From assembly GCF_026210795.1 (NCBI RefSeq), contig NC_089434.1, positions 1,922,001-1,986,000 on the forward strand: a stretch of DNA of 64,000 nt. The letters are read 5' to 3'. The stretch's first letter is position 1, and every line of letters starts with the position of its first letter. This DNA is from Rhizophagus irregularis (Eukaryota > Glomeromycota > Glomeromycetes > Glomerales > Glomeraceae). The position numbers and the translations under genes are program-made. The notes beneath the pieces are model-generated. The model ran no database searches. It was not told where the DNA came from and saw nothing but the letters and a program-made list of their open reading frames with translations. Shown piece after piece: positions 23,945 through 35,269 of the stretch.

Positions 23945-24444
23945 TTAATTCGTGATCCGCGTAAAAAGTAGAGAATCTAATTATTAAAAACGGGGTTAAG
24001 TTATATATAGTAATATATAATAGCGTGGAATCTGATGACGCGGCAAATTAAAGTACGAATTTTTTAAACATGATGTAAAAACTAAAACCATTAGCATAAA
24101 ATTATACCATTTGGCTAACTTTTTACTAGAAGTCCGGTAAAATTTTCAATAATTAGAAATAACTTTCCTATGAGCCTTAAAGTAAAAATCCATTATTCGC
24201 AACGTTAAAAAATAAGGCATTTTTAAGCCTATAAGTAAGTCATTTATAGTGCTCAAAAAATTTACCGGACTTTCAACAAAAAGTAAGCCAAATAACATAA
24301 TTTGATGGCAATAAACTTAGTTTTTATATTATATTTTAACAATTAGTACTTTGGTTTGCCATGACGTCAGATTCTGCGCTATTATATAATGACCCCCAAT
24401 TTTCGATATAGGACTCTCTACTTTATTTGCGGATCACGAATTAA
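23945..24444. mobile_element. Long-TIR foldback element
   Basis: The two halves are imperfect inverted repeats of each other over roughly 220 bp. The outer ends are TTAATTCGTGATCCGC and GCGGATCACGAATTAA (perfect). Further in, GTAGAGA, ATATATAATAGCG, GAATCTGA, CAAA.AAAGTAC and AGTCCGGTAAA correspond in mirror order. No ORF. The terminal TTAA may be a target duplication or part of the repeat. A transcript would form a long hairpin. Confidence 0.6.
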
Positions 24445-26554
24445 GCAAAAAATAATTAATTTAGGTCATTATAATAAAAAAAAAAGCGATTAACTTATAA
24501 ATAAGACATTATGCGTTACGAAAGAATAAAAATATCAATTTTAATTGTATAAAAAAAAATTAAATATACATGAAGAAAATATTTGTCAAGATAAATTAAT
24601 GAACTTACACGTAAGTCAAGTAATTTATACTAACCGATATTTGCATAATAAAATAAAGAGATAAATTATAAAAAAAGTTCAAAAATTTGTCGATATAAAA
24701 ATATTTTATTAATTTGACATATTTTTCTATAATTACTATACCTGATAGTATAATAATTCCAAAAAAGTAATGGTTTGTGATACCTGATGGTTATTTTACG
24801 TTTAAAACTAGTAAATGAAGAACATTATAGTTTATGCTTACTTTATCGATGTTCAAATTTAAATTGTTTTCATTGTTTTCAGCCTAATAGCAATAAAAAA
24901 CTGAAAATAGTATGATAAAGTACTGACCACAACTGGAAGTAAATAAATCATCTCAGATTTAAAGGTCAAAGGAACTATTAAATAGATTAAAACCAAATTT
25001 ACAAACATTTAGCTGACAATAACAGATACGAATAAAATTTTGAAATTTATAGAAATGGAGGCATGTGCATTGTGCAATTCATTCAATTTTTGTTAGTTTA
25101 ACATAAGTTCAGAAGCATTTAATTCTAAGTAATAAGAACTCGATTTTGTATATTGCTTAGATCTTTATTGTTAACAATAAAAGAAGAAAGTTTACGATAT
25201 ATAAATATGGATCTTGTACGGATAAATTATAACGGATATTAAATACTGATAAAGGAATGAATCATAATCATATAAAAAAATATCTTTGCAAATTTTACAA
25301 ATCTAAATTTCAAAACACACTTCCAAATTTTTTAATTACAATATTTTATAAATATTTTAAATTTTCTCTATATCTAACAATAAATTTGAACGTATAATAA
25401 CCACACATTTTTATTATTTAAAGTTTGAATGTAAAAAAGATTTGAATTGTAAAATTTTGAAATGTGAACTTTCTTAAGTTTGTATATTAGGTATAATGTG
25501 ATAGTTTGTTAGATTCGAATTCAAAGTCTTTTTTGACTTTATTAAAAAGGTCGTAAGAGTCTATATCATCCATTTCGTTTATGATATTTTACTATGTAAA
25601 ATAAAATAAATAACGAACTTGTTAAAACAAAGTCGTTAAATATAGGTTTATTATCGCTGTTATAACTAAAATAATCAGTGACATAACGTAGTTTATATTC
25701 TTACTTCATATTTATCTTCTTAGAAAAGTAAACTGATTTGTCAAGATATTTACTTATTCCACTTTTTATAATAACTAACCGGATTGGTAGCCTGAAATTC
25801 CCAAACTATTATATATTGAACATCTAAATATTGTACATATATTTATTGTTTATTATTGTCTTTGACATTATTTGTTCCTATATTTACCTTAGGATATTAA
25901 AATATCATTACCAAGTCACATGCCAACCAATGGGATTTACGAGCAATTCCAAAATGACAAATCAGGAATCCGTAGATAAAGACCGGAAGCTTATATAATA
26001 GGATTATAAAAATGTTAGACAAATTTTGTAATTGGTACTTACCTCTTTGATCAAATTTTATTACAATTTTTTAGAGTTAACGTATTAATCCTAAAATGAA
26101 TTCTTAATATCGTAAAGTACTTTTTAATTTCCATATTACAAATGTTTTTCCATAAAATTTACGAAATATGATCATTTTGTGAATTGAATTTACTGTAAAT
26201 AGAAAGTTCCATTTAAAGAAAGTCTGTGTTAGGAACGATTATTAATTTTGATTTACTTTATTTTTATGTAAAATTTTCTGAGGAAAATTGAAAAAATAAA
26301 ATAAAATTTTATTCTATAATTAGTACAATAATATTCATATTAATAGGATAACTGATTGAGTTTACGTTATTTCTTATTTCATTTTAGTTTCAATATTCTT
26401 TTTTTCCTTAGATATATCAAAATTAAGCAACCTTAATATTTTTTATATTAACAAATGGGATAAAATTAATTCATAGTAATGAAAAAATATTATTGAAAGT
26501 TTATAAATAATATACTTACTTAGTCGAATATCATAGTAGGTCAATTTCATTATT
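24445..26554. other. gene-poor AT-rich spacer
   Basis: Two kilobases with stops in every frame and no recognisable repeat, RNA gene or exon. Nothing further is visible. Confidence 0.4.
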
Positions 26555-26683
26555 GTCCGGAGCGAAGCGAAGGACAATATATGTCTACACACTATGAAAA
26601 AAAAAATCGATCACGTGAATTTCTCTGTCCTCCACGTGATCGTCACCCAATGAAATCGTAAATTTTAGTTTTTCGCTCCGGAC
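26555..26683. mobile_element. Small palindromic element (GTCCGGAGCGAA ends) with CACGTG dyad
   Basis: A 129-bp unit bounded by GTCCGGAGCGAA and its complement TTCGCTCCGGAC. Inside are a second pair of perfect arms, CGATCACGTG (26608-26617) and CACGTGATCG (26633-26642), each containing the E-box-like CACGTG. No ORF and no clear target duplication. Either a tiny MITE or a structured regulatory insert. Confidence 0.45.
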
Positions 26684-27099
26684 TACAACGGTTCCCGTTT
26701 CCTAGTTTAACATGTATGACAATGCAAACCTTTATTCAATAAAACTGTTGACACTCCTTATCGTAAAAAAATATTTTAATAATAATATTTTTTTTTTTAT
26801 TTACTGATTTGTATTTATCTGTTATTTTATTTATTCTTTAGATATATTTTTAAATTTTCCTTTGGTAATTAAGTTAACAACATCATTATATTTTTTTTTA
26901 GACAAATGGTATTGCGAGATTCTATATAATTAAAAAAATTGTCATGTTTAGATCACTTAATTGAATTGTGTACCATTGAAAAGTGTAATATTCCTGCGCC
27001 GATCTATTTCGTATTTGTTATAGTTAAAGGAATTTAATTGGCCTTAAGAATGTTACACATGATTGCGGTATGTTGATTAATACTAATAAAAAAAGTATA

Positions 27100-27545
27100 A
27101 TTTTTTCGTCATTTCTGCTTCTTTTTTAGTCTTTTTATTTATTAATTTTTTTTATCTGATTTTTTTTCCTTTCGGTTATCTTAACCCATTTTTTTTCGGT
27201 TTTCTAAAACCGAAATTTTCATTTTTTTTTTAGTATTTTTTTTAACCTGAAAAATAATTGTTTGTGACTGCTGTGATCAGATCGATGCTACGGCTTTTCA
27301 GTTTTTTTTTTGTTAAGATTTTTTTTTTAATCGATGGTATTGTTTTCCGACTAATAAGTTTGTACGGAATTTTTCTTTTGTGGAATTTTTTTTTGTTTAG
27401 TGGGAACTTTTTTTGTTTAGTGAGAATTTTTTTATTAGTCAATAATATTGTTTCCTGACTAATAAGATCACACGAAAATTTTTTTTAACGTTTTTAGTGA
27501 ATTTTTTTTAGTAAAATTTTGTTTTTTAATTAATGATTTTGTAAT
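27100..27545 (+). repeat. Second polypyrimidine tract with 105-bp internal duplication
   Basis: T/C-rich on the plus strand with TTCGGTT words, then GATCAGATCGATGCTACGG near 27278, the same order as at 20065-20480. It continues as T-rich sequence with a duplicated block: TATTGTTTTCCGACTAATAAG near 27340 and TATTGTTTCCTGACTAATAAG near 27446. No coding content. Confidence 0.45.
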
Positions 27546-28459
27546 TAAAACAAGGGATGCTTTCATGACATTTCAAATATTTGTTTATTAATATAACACA
27601 TAATATTATTACTAATACCGAAATTCAAGTGGCTTCTCTTCTTAAGAAATGTTTAGTGAAACACCTAGACAACGTAAATAAAGAAAGTCAAGCCCGTTGA
27701 AGGAAAAACAAAAAACAAGTATAAATCTTATAGATGGGTAGTATATTAATATAAAGTGTCATGAACTGGGAAGAATGGATCAGTTTAAATAATAAATTTC
27801 TAATATCATATAATATCTAATATACCCAAATATGAATCAGAAACTTTATCATTATATTGATTTACATCTAGTTATTATCTAAATTTATTTGACAAATTCT
27901 GAATTTAGATAAAGTTCATCTGTGTTTGATGAATCAACTTGCGGACGTTCATAATGAATTTCTAGATTATATGAAAATAAATAAAAAAAATTAATTATAT
28001 TAAATAGCTAGAGATATACATTTCTGCACATTACTAGTTTCAAGACATTGGTGTAAAATCTCGATACCATTCATTTAACTTATTCAAAATCTCATAGGAA
28101 CTACTATTAATAAGAATATCCATCTTATTATAAATTAATTCGTACTTTATTAAGTTGTATTCCTAAATCTGAATTGAACAAATTCTAATTTCAGATTCTT
28201 TTAATATACAAAAGTTATTATACTTTATTCCTTTTTTAAATAAAAATTCTTCACCCTCATATATTTCAGCAACTTTTAATTATATTTGCTTTTATTCGTG
28301 GTAAAATCTTTGATAAAATATTATTATTAAATATAAATTTAAAGAAATGATTTACATCAAATCCAATTATGAAATATTTTGTGGAATACTTATGCAAACA
28401 TTGTAATAATTAACAACATTAGATTTACATTTGCAATATTAAATAATTAACTTGTTAAC
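27546..28459. other. AT-rich spacer upstream of decayed F-box-like gene
   Basis: No clear exon; it may contain the unrecognisable 5' part of the decayed gene that follows. Confidence 0.3.
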
Positions 28460-29335
28460 TTTTAGTGATGATAATAATGTATTAACTAATCTAAAAGAAT
28501 TAAATTGTATTTATAATTAAGATATAAGTAGAAAAAAATGGAAAATTACCAAAGAGTCTTTATTTAGCTCTTCCAAATAGCACCTGTAATTTAAATTTAC
28601 TTTATAATGAAAGAATAGGATCTTCTCATAAGGCAAATTTATTATCTTCAGTTAATTTATTTCTTTGCAAAAAATTTGAAACATGTTAAATCATCAGAAA
28701 ATAAATTAAATTCATATAATAATTATAATAATGCTATCAGTAGATATTATATTGTTGTTTTTAATTCGTTATCGACACAAAGTAAATGTTTGCAAGTACG
28801 TAATTATAAAATAAATAATAATTTAAATTCTTGGGCAGAAAATTTTAAACTTTAAGTTTTTAAATATCATGATTATAATTTTTATCTACGTCAGAAATCT
28901 TTTTTAAAATTCAATTAATTCGGTCTTCTTCCAACACTTTAACTAAGTTAATATTACAATACACTAACGCTAAATGTAAAGATAATCAATTAATACAACA
29001 AGTTCCACTTTATTCACACTTATTAATTCATTTAGAAATTCCTAAATTTTTCCCGGAATTGTTAATTAGTATATTTGAATCATGCACTGGATTAATACAA
29101 CATTATCGGATGATAAACCATCATGGTAAAATGGATTTGGATATTTCCTAATAATTAGTATTAATGAATTGAAATTCTTTCTTGAAGAGTGTGTATGTAG
29201 TAATAGCAAGTTAAAATATATAGAAATAGTTAATTGTGATATTGTTGATGGGTATTTTAATGTTGCTAATGAATTTGGTGTGAAGCTGATTAAAGTATCT
29301 GAGTCACATGAGATTAGACTAGGATGGCCTTTTTA
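28460..29335 (+). pseudogene. Decayed F-box/LRR-like protein gene
   Basis: Plus-strand peptide blocks in changing frames read like leucine-rich repeats of the F-box-like families that are numerous in these fungi. LTNLKELNC is near 28480. A block with NSLSTQSKCLQVRNYKI is near 28765. TLTKLILQY...HLEIPKFFPELLISIFESC is near 28930-29090. A C-terminal run INELKFFLEEC...YIEIVNCDIV...VKLIKVSES ends at a stop at 29335. At least three frameshifts or stops separate the blocks. No start is identifiable. The family assignment rests on sequence style and repeat spacing. Confidence 0.45.
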
Positions 29336-30109
29336 ACATTCATGACACCGCCTATTAAATGCAGCATCTGAATAGTCAGTATATCTATAAATCTTTATTA
29401 TTTTCATTATTTATCATGATGTATTACATATTATTAGTAAAAAACAATTTTAAGTTGGTTCATATTATAACTGTTACACCAAGTATCTTAAATTTTTCCT
29501 TTCATAATTATCGAAATATATCTATCAACATAAACTTATTTCCAAAGTTTCAGTTTAGGCATGAAAAATTAAAATCATTATTTCTTGGATAAAGTTTGAG
29601 GTTCGAAACCTTATGTAGTATTTGTAAAAATCTATCTTTTGCTATTTTTTCCTTATAAACATCAACTGTAGAAGTGTTAGAAATGTTGTTGGAAGTATGA
29701 ATCAATTGAACAATGCACCCCATTTTGATAAATTCCGATGTATATACTGTAAATTTTACAATGTATTTAGAAATATTTTTACAAATTCTGTATACACGCT
29801 TTTTTATAACCATCTTTTTCCATCTTTTTTTTCCGTAAAAGGCGCTCATATTTCCGGAATTAAAAACCTTATATCACGGAAATTATCAAATCATTTACAT
29901 TTTCCGTAAATGTATCCTCAAATATTTGTATGGAAAATTTATATTAAATAAGGCAAAAGAGTATCAAAAGGTCATACAAAATTTAATGTGTTTAATTATA
30001 TATCAAATATAGTAAAAAATATTTTTAAAATTTAAAAAATTATGATCATGTCGGTTGTTGATTTGTTGAATCTTGTTGGCTCAAATCAATAACAACTTAT
30101 TGGATAAGA
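29336..30109. other. spacer with no supported gene
   Basis: AT-rich, with overlapping short open frames on both strands at 29359-29909 that share no family resemblance and have mixed start contexts. A GGTTCGAAACC word at 29599 is not accompanied by a tRNA A box. Confidence 0.35.
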
Positions 30110-30117
30110 GATGTTAT

Positions 30118-30325
30118 AGGACCCAGAAATATATATATATAGGGGTCAGGTGAGAAAAAATTTTTTACTATGAGCTGTACGCATTTTTTCAGGGCCGGAA
30201 TTATGATAATGTCAGTCGGATACAAATAAAATTCTGACTGGAATTATCGAAAATTATCTAAAAAAGGAAAGATTTTCATGATTTGTTCAAATACGCTGAC
30301 CTTTTTATATATATTTCTGGGTCCT
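30118..30325. mobile_element. hAT-like MITE, GGACCCAG family, short copy with 8-bp target duplication
   Basis: A 208-bp relative of 9330-9880. It has the same AGGACCCAGAAATATATATA terminus and its complement at the other end. GATGTTAT is duplicated exactly outside both ends (30110-30117, 30326-30333). The first ~50 bp, including the ACTATGAGCTGTACGCA word, match the reverse complement of the right end of the 551-bp member. It is thus an internally deleted or rearranged sibling. Confidence 0.75.
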
Positions 30326-30524
30326 GATGTTATCATTATATAATATTATAACCCAAAATATATTATCACTCACGAGTAATATTTATTAAATAGGAAATTA
30401 AACATGTGCTTGTGATATGTTATATCAATCACAGCAATGTAAGTACTATGACTCAATCTTAGTCGCGTCATTTATATTATAACGCGTATATCATTCTGAC
30501 GCGTGGGATGTTAAGGATAAAATA

Positions 30525-30620
30525 GTCTTTTTTTTCTCAGTCACCCTCATCTTTCTTTTCTCTTTTTTCAGCTTTCTCTTTTTTTAAGTCTTCTCTTTCT
30601 CTCTGTCTTTACTCCAATTT
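30525..30620 (+). promoter_or_regulatory. Pyrimidine-rich putative promoter/5' UTR upstream of the tandem array
   Basis: About 95 nt of dense C/T with CACCCTC, CTTTTCTC and TTTTTTCAG words, unlike the T-only runs elsewhere. Such tracts often lie near transcription starts in fungi. If functional, it would direct transcription rightwards into 30.6-34.6 kb. No coding gene follows that I can support; the 73-codon frame at 30771-30992 is not recognisable. Confidence 0.25.
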
Positions 30621-31359
30621 CACCTTTTCTTATCTTTTAACTGAAGAACTGCGATATGTTAGAAACTAGTTGAGCTATTCAACATCCATGGTAGAGTCTT
30701 GTTTTTTTTACTCCTTTGTTGATAATAGAACTCAGCACTCAAATTTCTTATTTCCACCAAAAACGTAATAATGACTACACATATTTTTCTATGTACGAAA
30801 TATAGCCATGAAACTGTCCACAAAAATCAGCAAGTGCAACCTTGCTTCTTCCAGTTGTTTTTAAACGCTATTAATAGTCTTTTATATTTATGTAACTACC
30901 CTAACCTTTTGGTTTACCTTCAACTCCCTTTCTTGCTGTATCATTCAAACTGTCATCTGCTATACGATTTTTTATCTCCTAAGATTGATTAATCAGGTTA
31001 ATATATGCATCAATAGTATTTTGAGATGTATAAACAGTAGCAATATAGCTTAATACTGATATAACATTTCACTCATGAAAATTAGATCTCATTAGGGATT
31101 TAACATTTTTATTTTGAACAAGTGTTAATTACAAAATTTGCAAAATTTGACTACTCAGTATATTTGGATAAATTATCTTGGAGGCTTGGATCCAGTTTGG
31201 TTTATTTATAACACTTATTATTTAAGTTTCTTATCACTGACAAACAAAAATGCATGGAAGAGTGTGAAAAAATAATAGAATAAGAGATTATTGGTATTTT
31301 TTATCAAATTATCAAACCATTAACTTCTATCTCTCTTTTCTGCCTTTTCTATTTTTAGT
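30621..31359. other. region between pyrimidine tract and tandem array
   Basis: It contains one unassigned 73-codon plus-strand frame with an ATG (30771-30992; Leu/Cys-rich, no known motif). Otherwise AT-rich. Confidence 0.3.
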
Positions 31360-32640
31360 GGTTGGACTTTAGAAACTTCAAAAAGTTCATTTGATTGATT
31401 TATTTATTTATTTACTTTTTTTTTCTAGGGTTGATAATTGAGATAAGATAAATCTGCATATTTTTTTTTTTTAATAATATGACATTTTAATAACATGGTT
31501 TTCATTTTTTTTTTTTAGAGTTTATATTGAGATAAGATAAATCCTTGGATATGGTTTGACTTTACTGTATATTTTGTAATAGTACATCAATTTACTAACA
31601 TGTTTTTCATTTTTTTTTCTAGAGTTGATGATTGAGATAAATCCTTGGATATGGTTTGATTTTATTGCATTTTTTTTTAATAGTACACCATTTTACTAAC
31701 ATGTTTTTCGTCTTATTTTTCTAGAGTTGATGATTAAGATAAATCCTTGGATATGGTTTGACTTTATTGCATTTTTTTTTTAATAGTACACCATTTTACT
31801 AACATGTTTTTCGTTTTATTTTTCTAGAGTTGATGATTAAGATAAATCCTTGGATATGGTTTGACTTTATTGCATGTTTTTTTAATAATACAACATTTCA
31901 CTAACATGTTTTTCAATTTTTTTTTTAAAGTTTATAATTGAGATAAGATAAATCCTTGGATATAGTTTGAATTTATTTGCATGTTTTTTAATAGTATTTT
32001 TACTAACATGTTTTTTTTTTATTTTTTTTTAGAGTTGATAGAGTTGTTAATTGAGATAAGATAAATCCTTGGATATGGTTTGACTTTACTGTATGTTTTT
32101 TTTTAATAGTAACTAATTTATAACATGTTTTTTATTTTTTTCTAGAGTTGATAAATGAATTTCTTGGATATAGTTTGACTTTATTGCATGTTTTTTTTAA
32201 TAGTACACCATTTTACTAACATGTTTCTCATTATTTTTCTAGAGTTGATGATTGAGATAAATCTTGGATATGGTTTGACTTTATTACATGTTTTTTTAAT
32301 AATACAACATTTTACTAACATGTTTTTCAATTTTTTTTCTAGAGATAATTAAAGATTAAGATAAATTGTTTGGATCATAACTTTTTTAGTTAGTACAACA
32401 TTTATTAACATGTTTTTTTTTCGGAGTTAATACGAACATGGAAATGAATATACTTATGATATTGGATGTAGTTAGAGTTAATAATAGTTTTAAAGATATA
32501 TTTGGACTGCTTATAAAGAATTAAATCCTAGGATATGGTTTGACTTCACTTATGCGTTTTTTATTAGTACAATATTTTACTAACATATTTTTTTTTTCTT
32601 TCCTTTTCCATAGTTGATAATTGAGATACATGAGGATTAC
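31360..32640 (+). repeat. Tandem array, ~100-bp unit carrying intron-like signals
   Basis: About a dozen degenerate units, with TAGAGTT-type boundaries near 31424, 31516, 31619, 31720, 31823, 31920, 32029, 32142, 32240, 32339, 32413 and 32610. A unit reads AGTTGATGATTGAGATAAAT, CCTTGGATATG, GTTTGACTTTATTGCAT, a T-run, ACCATTTTACTAACATG, a pyrimidine run and CTAG. GTTTGA is donor-like (kinase intron 1 uses GTTTGT), TACTAAC equals the strict fungal branch-site consensus, and (T/C)n-CTAG is acceptor-like. The implied intron is about 72 nt, the size of real introns in this window, leaving a 31-nt exon. No frame is open across units, so if spliced the product is non-coding. It may equally be a satellite grown from an intron. 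Confidence 0.6.
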
Positions 32641-34600
32641 TTTGCAAAGAAAAATATATTGGAAGAAATAATTGTGAAATTTTTTGATTCTTAATATGTT
32701 ACTTTATCTGGATACTGAATAAAAATGTGAAAAGACAATAGATAAATAAATAATATTAAAATTTTGAACAACTTGGACGCTAAATTGAAAAATTAATTAT
32801 TAGTAGTAAAGAATAATAGAAAGATTAAGATTAATTATGTTACTGGAAAAGATTAACTGTTAATTAATTATATGATACTGGAAAAGAAAAATTATAGGAT
32901 ACTGGATTACTGGAAAAGATTAATTATTTGTTGTGGAGAATAATAGATTTTTTTTGATTCTTAATATGTTATTAGATAAAGTTATTTGATGAAATAATCT
33001 CGGATATGGTTTGATTTTTAAAATTTGGGATCTTTCTTATTATATAACATTTATTAACATATTTTCTTTATCTGGATACTAAATAAAAATGAATGATATT
33101 GAAATTTTGGACAATTTGTTTGGATGTTAAATTGAAGAATTAATTATTTGTAGTGGAGGATAATAGATGATACTGGAAAGATTAAAATTAATTATATGAT
33201 ACTGGAAAAGAAAATTATGATACTGGAAAAGATTATTATAAGTTACTGGAAAAGATTAATTGTATGATACTGGAAAAGATTAATTATTTGTAGTGGAGAA
33301 TAATAGATTTTTTTGATTCTTAATATGTTACTAGATAAAGTTATTTGATGAAATAATCTCGGATATGGTTTGGTTTTAAAATTTTGGGATCTTACTTATT
33401 ATATAACATTTTACTAACATATTTTCTTTATCTGGATACTAAATAAAAAATGAATGATATTGAAATTTTGAACAATTGGATGTTAAACTGAAAAATTAAT
33501 TATTGGTAGTGAAGAATAATAGATGATACTGGAAAGATTAAGATTAATTATATGATACTGGAAAGATTAAAGATTAATTATATGTTAACTGGAAAAGATT
33601 AATTGTATGATACTGGAAAAGATTAATTATTTGTAGTGGAGAATAATAATTTTTTGATTTTTAATATGTTACTAGACAAATTTATTTGATGAAATAATCT
33701 TGGATATGGTTTGATTTTAAAATTTGTAATCTTTCTTATTATAAAACATTTTACTAACATATTTTTTTTATCTGGATACTAAATAAAAAATGAATGATAT
33801 TAAAATTTTGAACAATTTGAACAATTTGGATGTTAAACTGAAAAATTAATTATTGATAGTGAAGAATAATAGATGATACTGGAAAGATTAATGATTGGTA
33901 GTGGAGAATTATAGATTTTGATTCTTAATATGTTATTAGTCATTTGATGAAATAATCTCGGATATGGTTTGATTTTTAAAAATTTGTGATCTTTCTTATT
34001 ATATAACATTTACTAACATATTTTCTTTATCTGGATACTAAATATCAAATATATTAATTTTGATTTTGATAACTATAGATAATGTTATATTAGTATACTA
34101 AGTATTTTTTTAATTGTTAAAGAGACAAATGAATCAATCTTTAGAATTGTTATTACATTGATCTGGATAAGCAAAGGATAAATTAAAATTTTGGTATTCT
34201 AAGCTGTGGTTTGATTTATTTATTTTATTTGTTCATTTTTTTTTTATTAAAAGGTATTTCACTAATTTGGATAAATGTAAAATATTATTGTTAATTATTT
34301 GGATAAATATGGAAAGTGTGAAGATTGTGATTTATTGGAAGAATCAATGGATTAATAGATTTCAAGTGATAAATATATGGAAAAACAATGGATGATTAAT
34401 ATTATAAAATTATATTTGGCTTGATAAATATAAAGATCAATTATGACCGAGTTATTTTGGACCTAACAAATGAATTTTATCGAATTAGATTATTTATGTA
34501 GAATTCAAAAATATCCTAGGATATGGTTTGATTTTATTTGTTTGTTTGTTTGTCATTATTGTAATATTCTATTAACATGATTTTATTGCTGGATGAATGA
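32641..34600 (+). repeat. Tandem array continued: ~330-bp higher-order unit with shared core
   Basis: About four longer units. Each contains a GATACTGGAAAAGATTAATT cluster, GTGGAGAATAATAGA, TTGATTCTTAATATGTTA, GATGAAATAATCTCGG, then the core GGATATGGTTTGATTTT, a TTTTACTAACATATTTT word and TTTATCTGGATACTAAATA. Cores lie near 33002, 33361, 33703, 33960 and, decayed, 34522. The core is the same as in the upstream ~100-bp array, but the CTAG acceptor is lost, so this half looks like an evolved expansion. No coding frame. Confidence 0.6.
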
Positions 34601-35269
34601 ATAAATATTTGGTATGTGGATTGTTTGATCATTAATTTACTTAAACGTATTGCCGGACAAAATTATTGGATAAGGTAAAAGATATTTGGTAACTTATTTC
34701 TTATTCTGGAGGTAGTATAATTTATTGATAAAATGGATTATATTTAACAAATGAAAAATAGCTGCCAATTGCAAAGAGCTCTGAATCTATTGAATGATGA
34801 AACAAATTGACGATCAAGCGAATAATGCGAATATTGTGAATATGAATATATGGTAAGTATCTCTGAAAGCTTCGAATAAGTAATATATAAATGAAATCAG
34901 ATTGATTCATTTAACATGTTTTATATTAGCCAAAAGTAACGGAATAATATAAAATCAGAATAACTCAATAATTTGAAGATAAATAATAATTATCGCTACC
35001 ACCACTGTTGGCCAGTTAACAAAATAATATGCAAAATCATCAATAAATTAACGAACTAAGGACTAAAGCTCTCTCAGATTTAAATTTTTACACGTTTATT
35101 TTCCTTCTTTCTAGCATACCTTATAATTCATTACAACTGTTCTAAAGTATAAGTTATTAACAAATATTTCAGAATTTTTTCGCCACATGGACTTGAATTA
35201 AATTAATGATATATTGATTTATAAAACAAAAATATTTACCCTTGACTTTAATTTAATTATCTATCGAAA
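34601..35269. other. spacer between array and Sel1 gene
   Basis: AT-rich 3' flank of the minus-strand Sel1-repeat gene. No gene is supported. Confidence 0.35.

Noticed and set aside
29590-29610. GGTTCGAAACC resembling a tRNA B box
   Set aside because: No A box or cloverleaf at the right distance upstream.
31360-34600. CRISPR-like array
   Set aside because: Units are tandem and degenerate with no unique spacers, and the context is eukaryotic.
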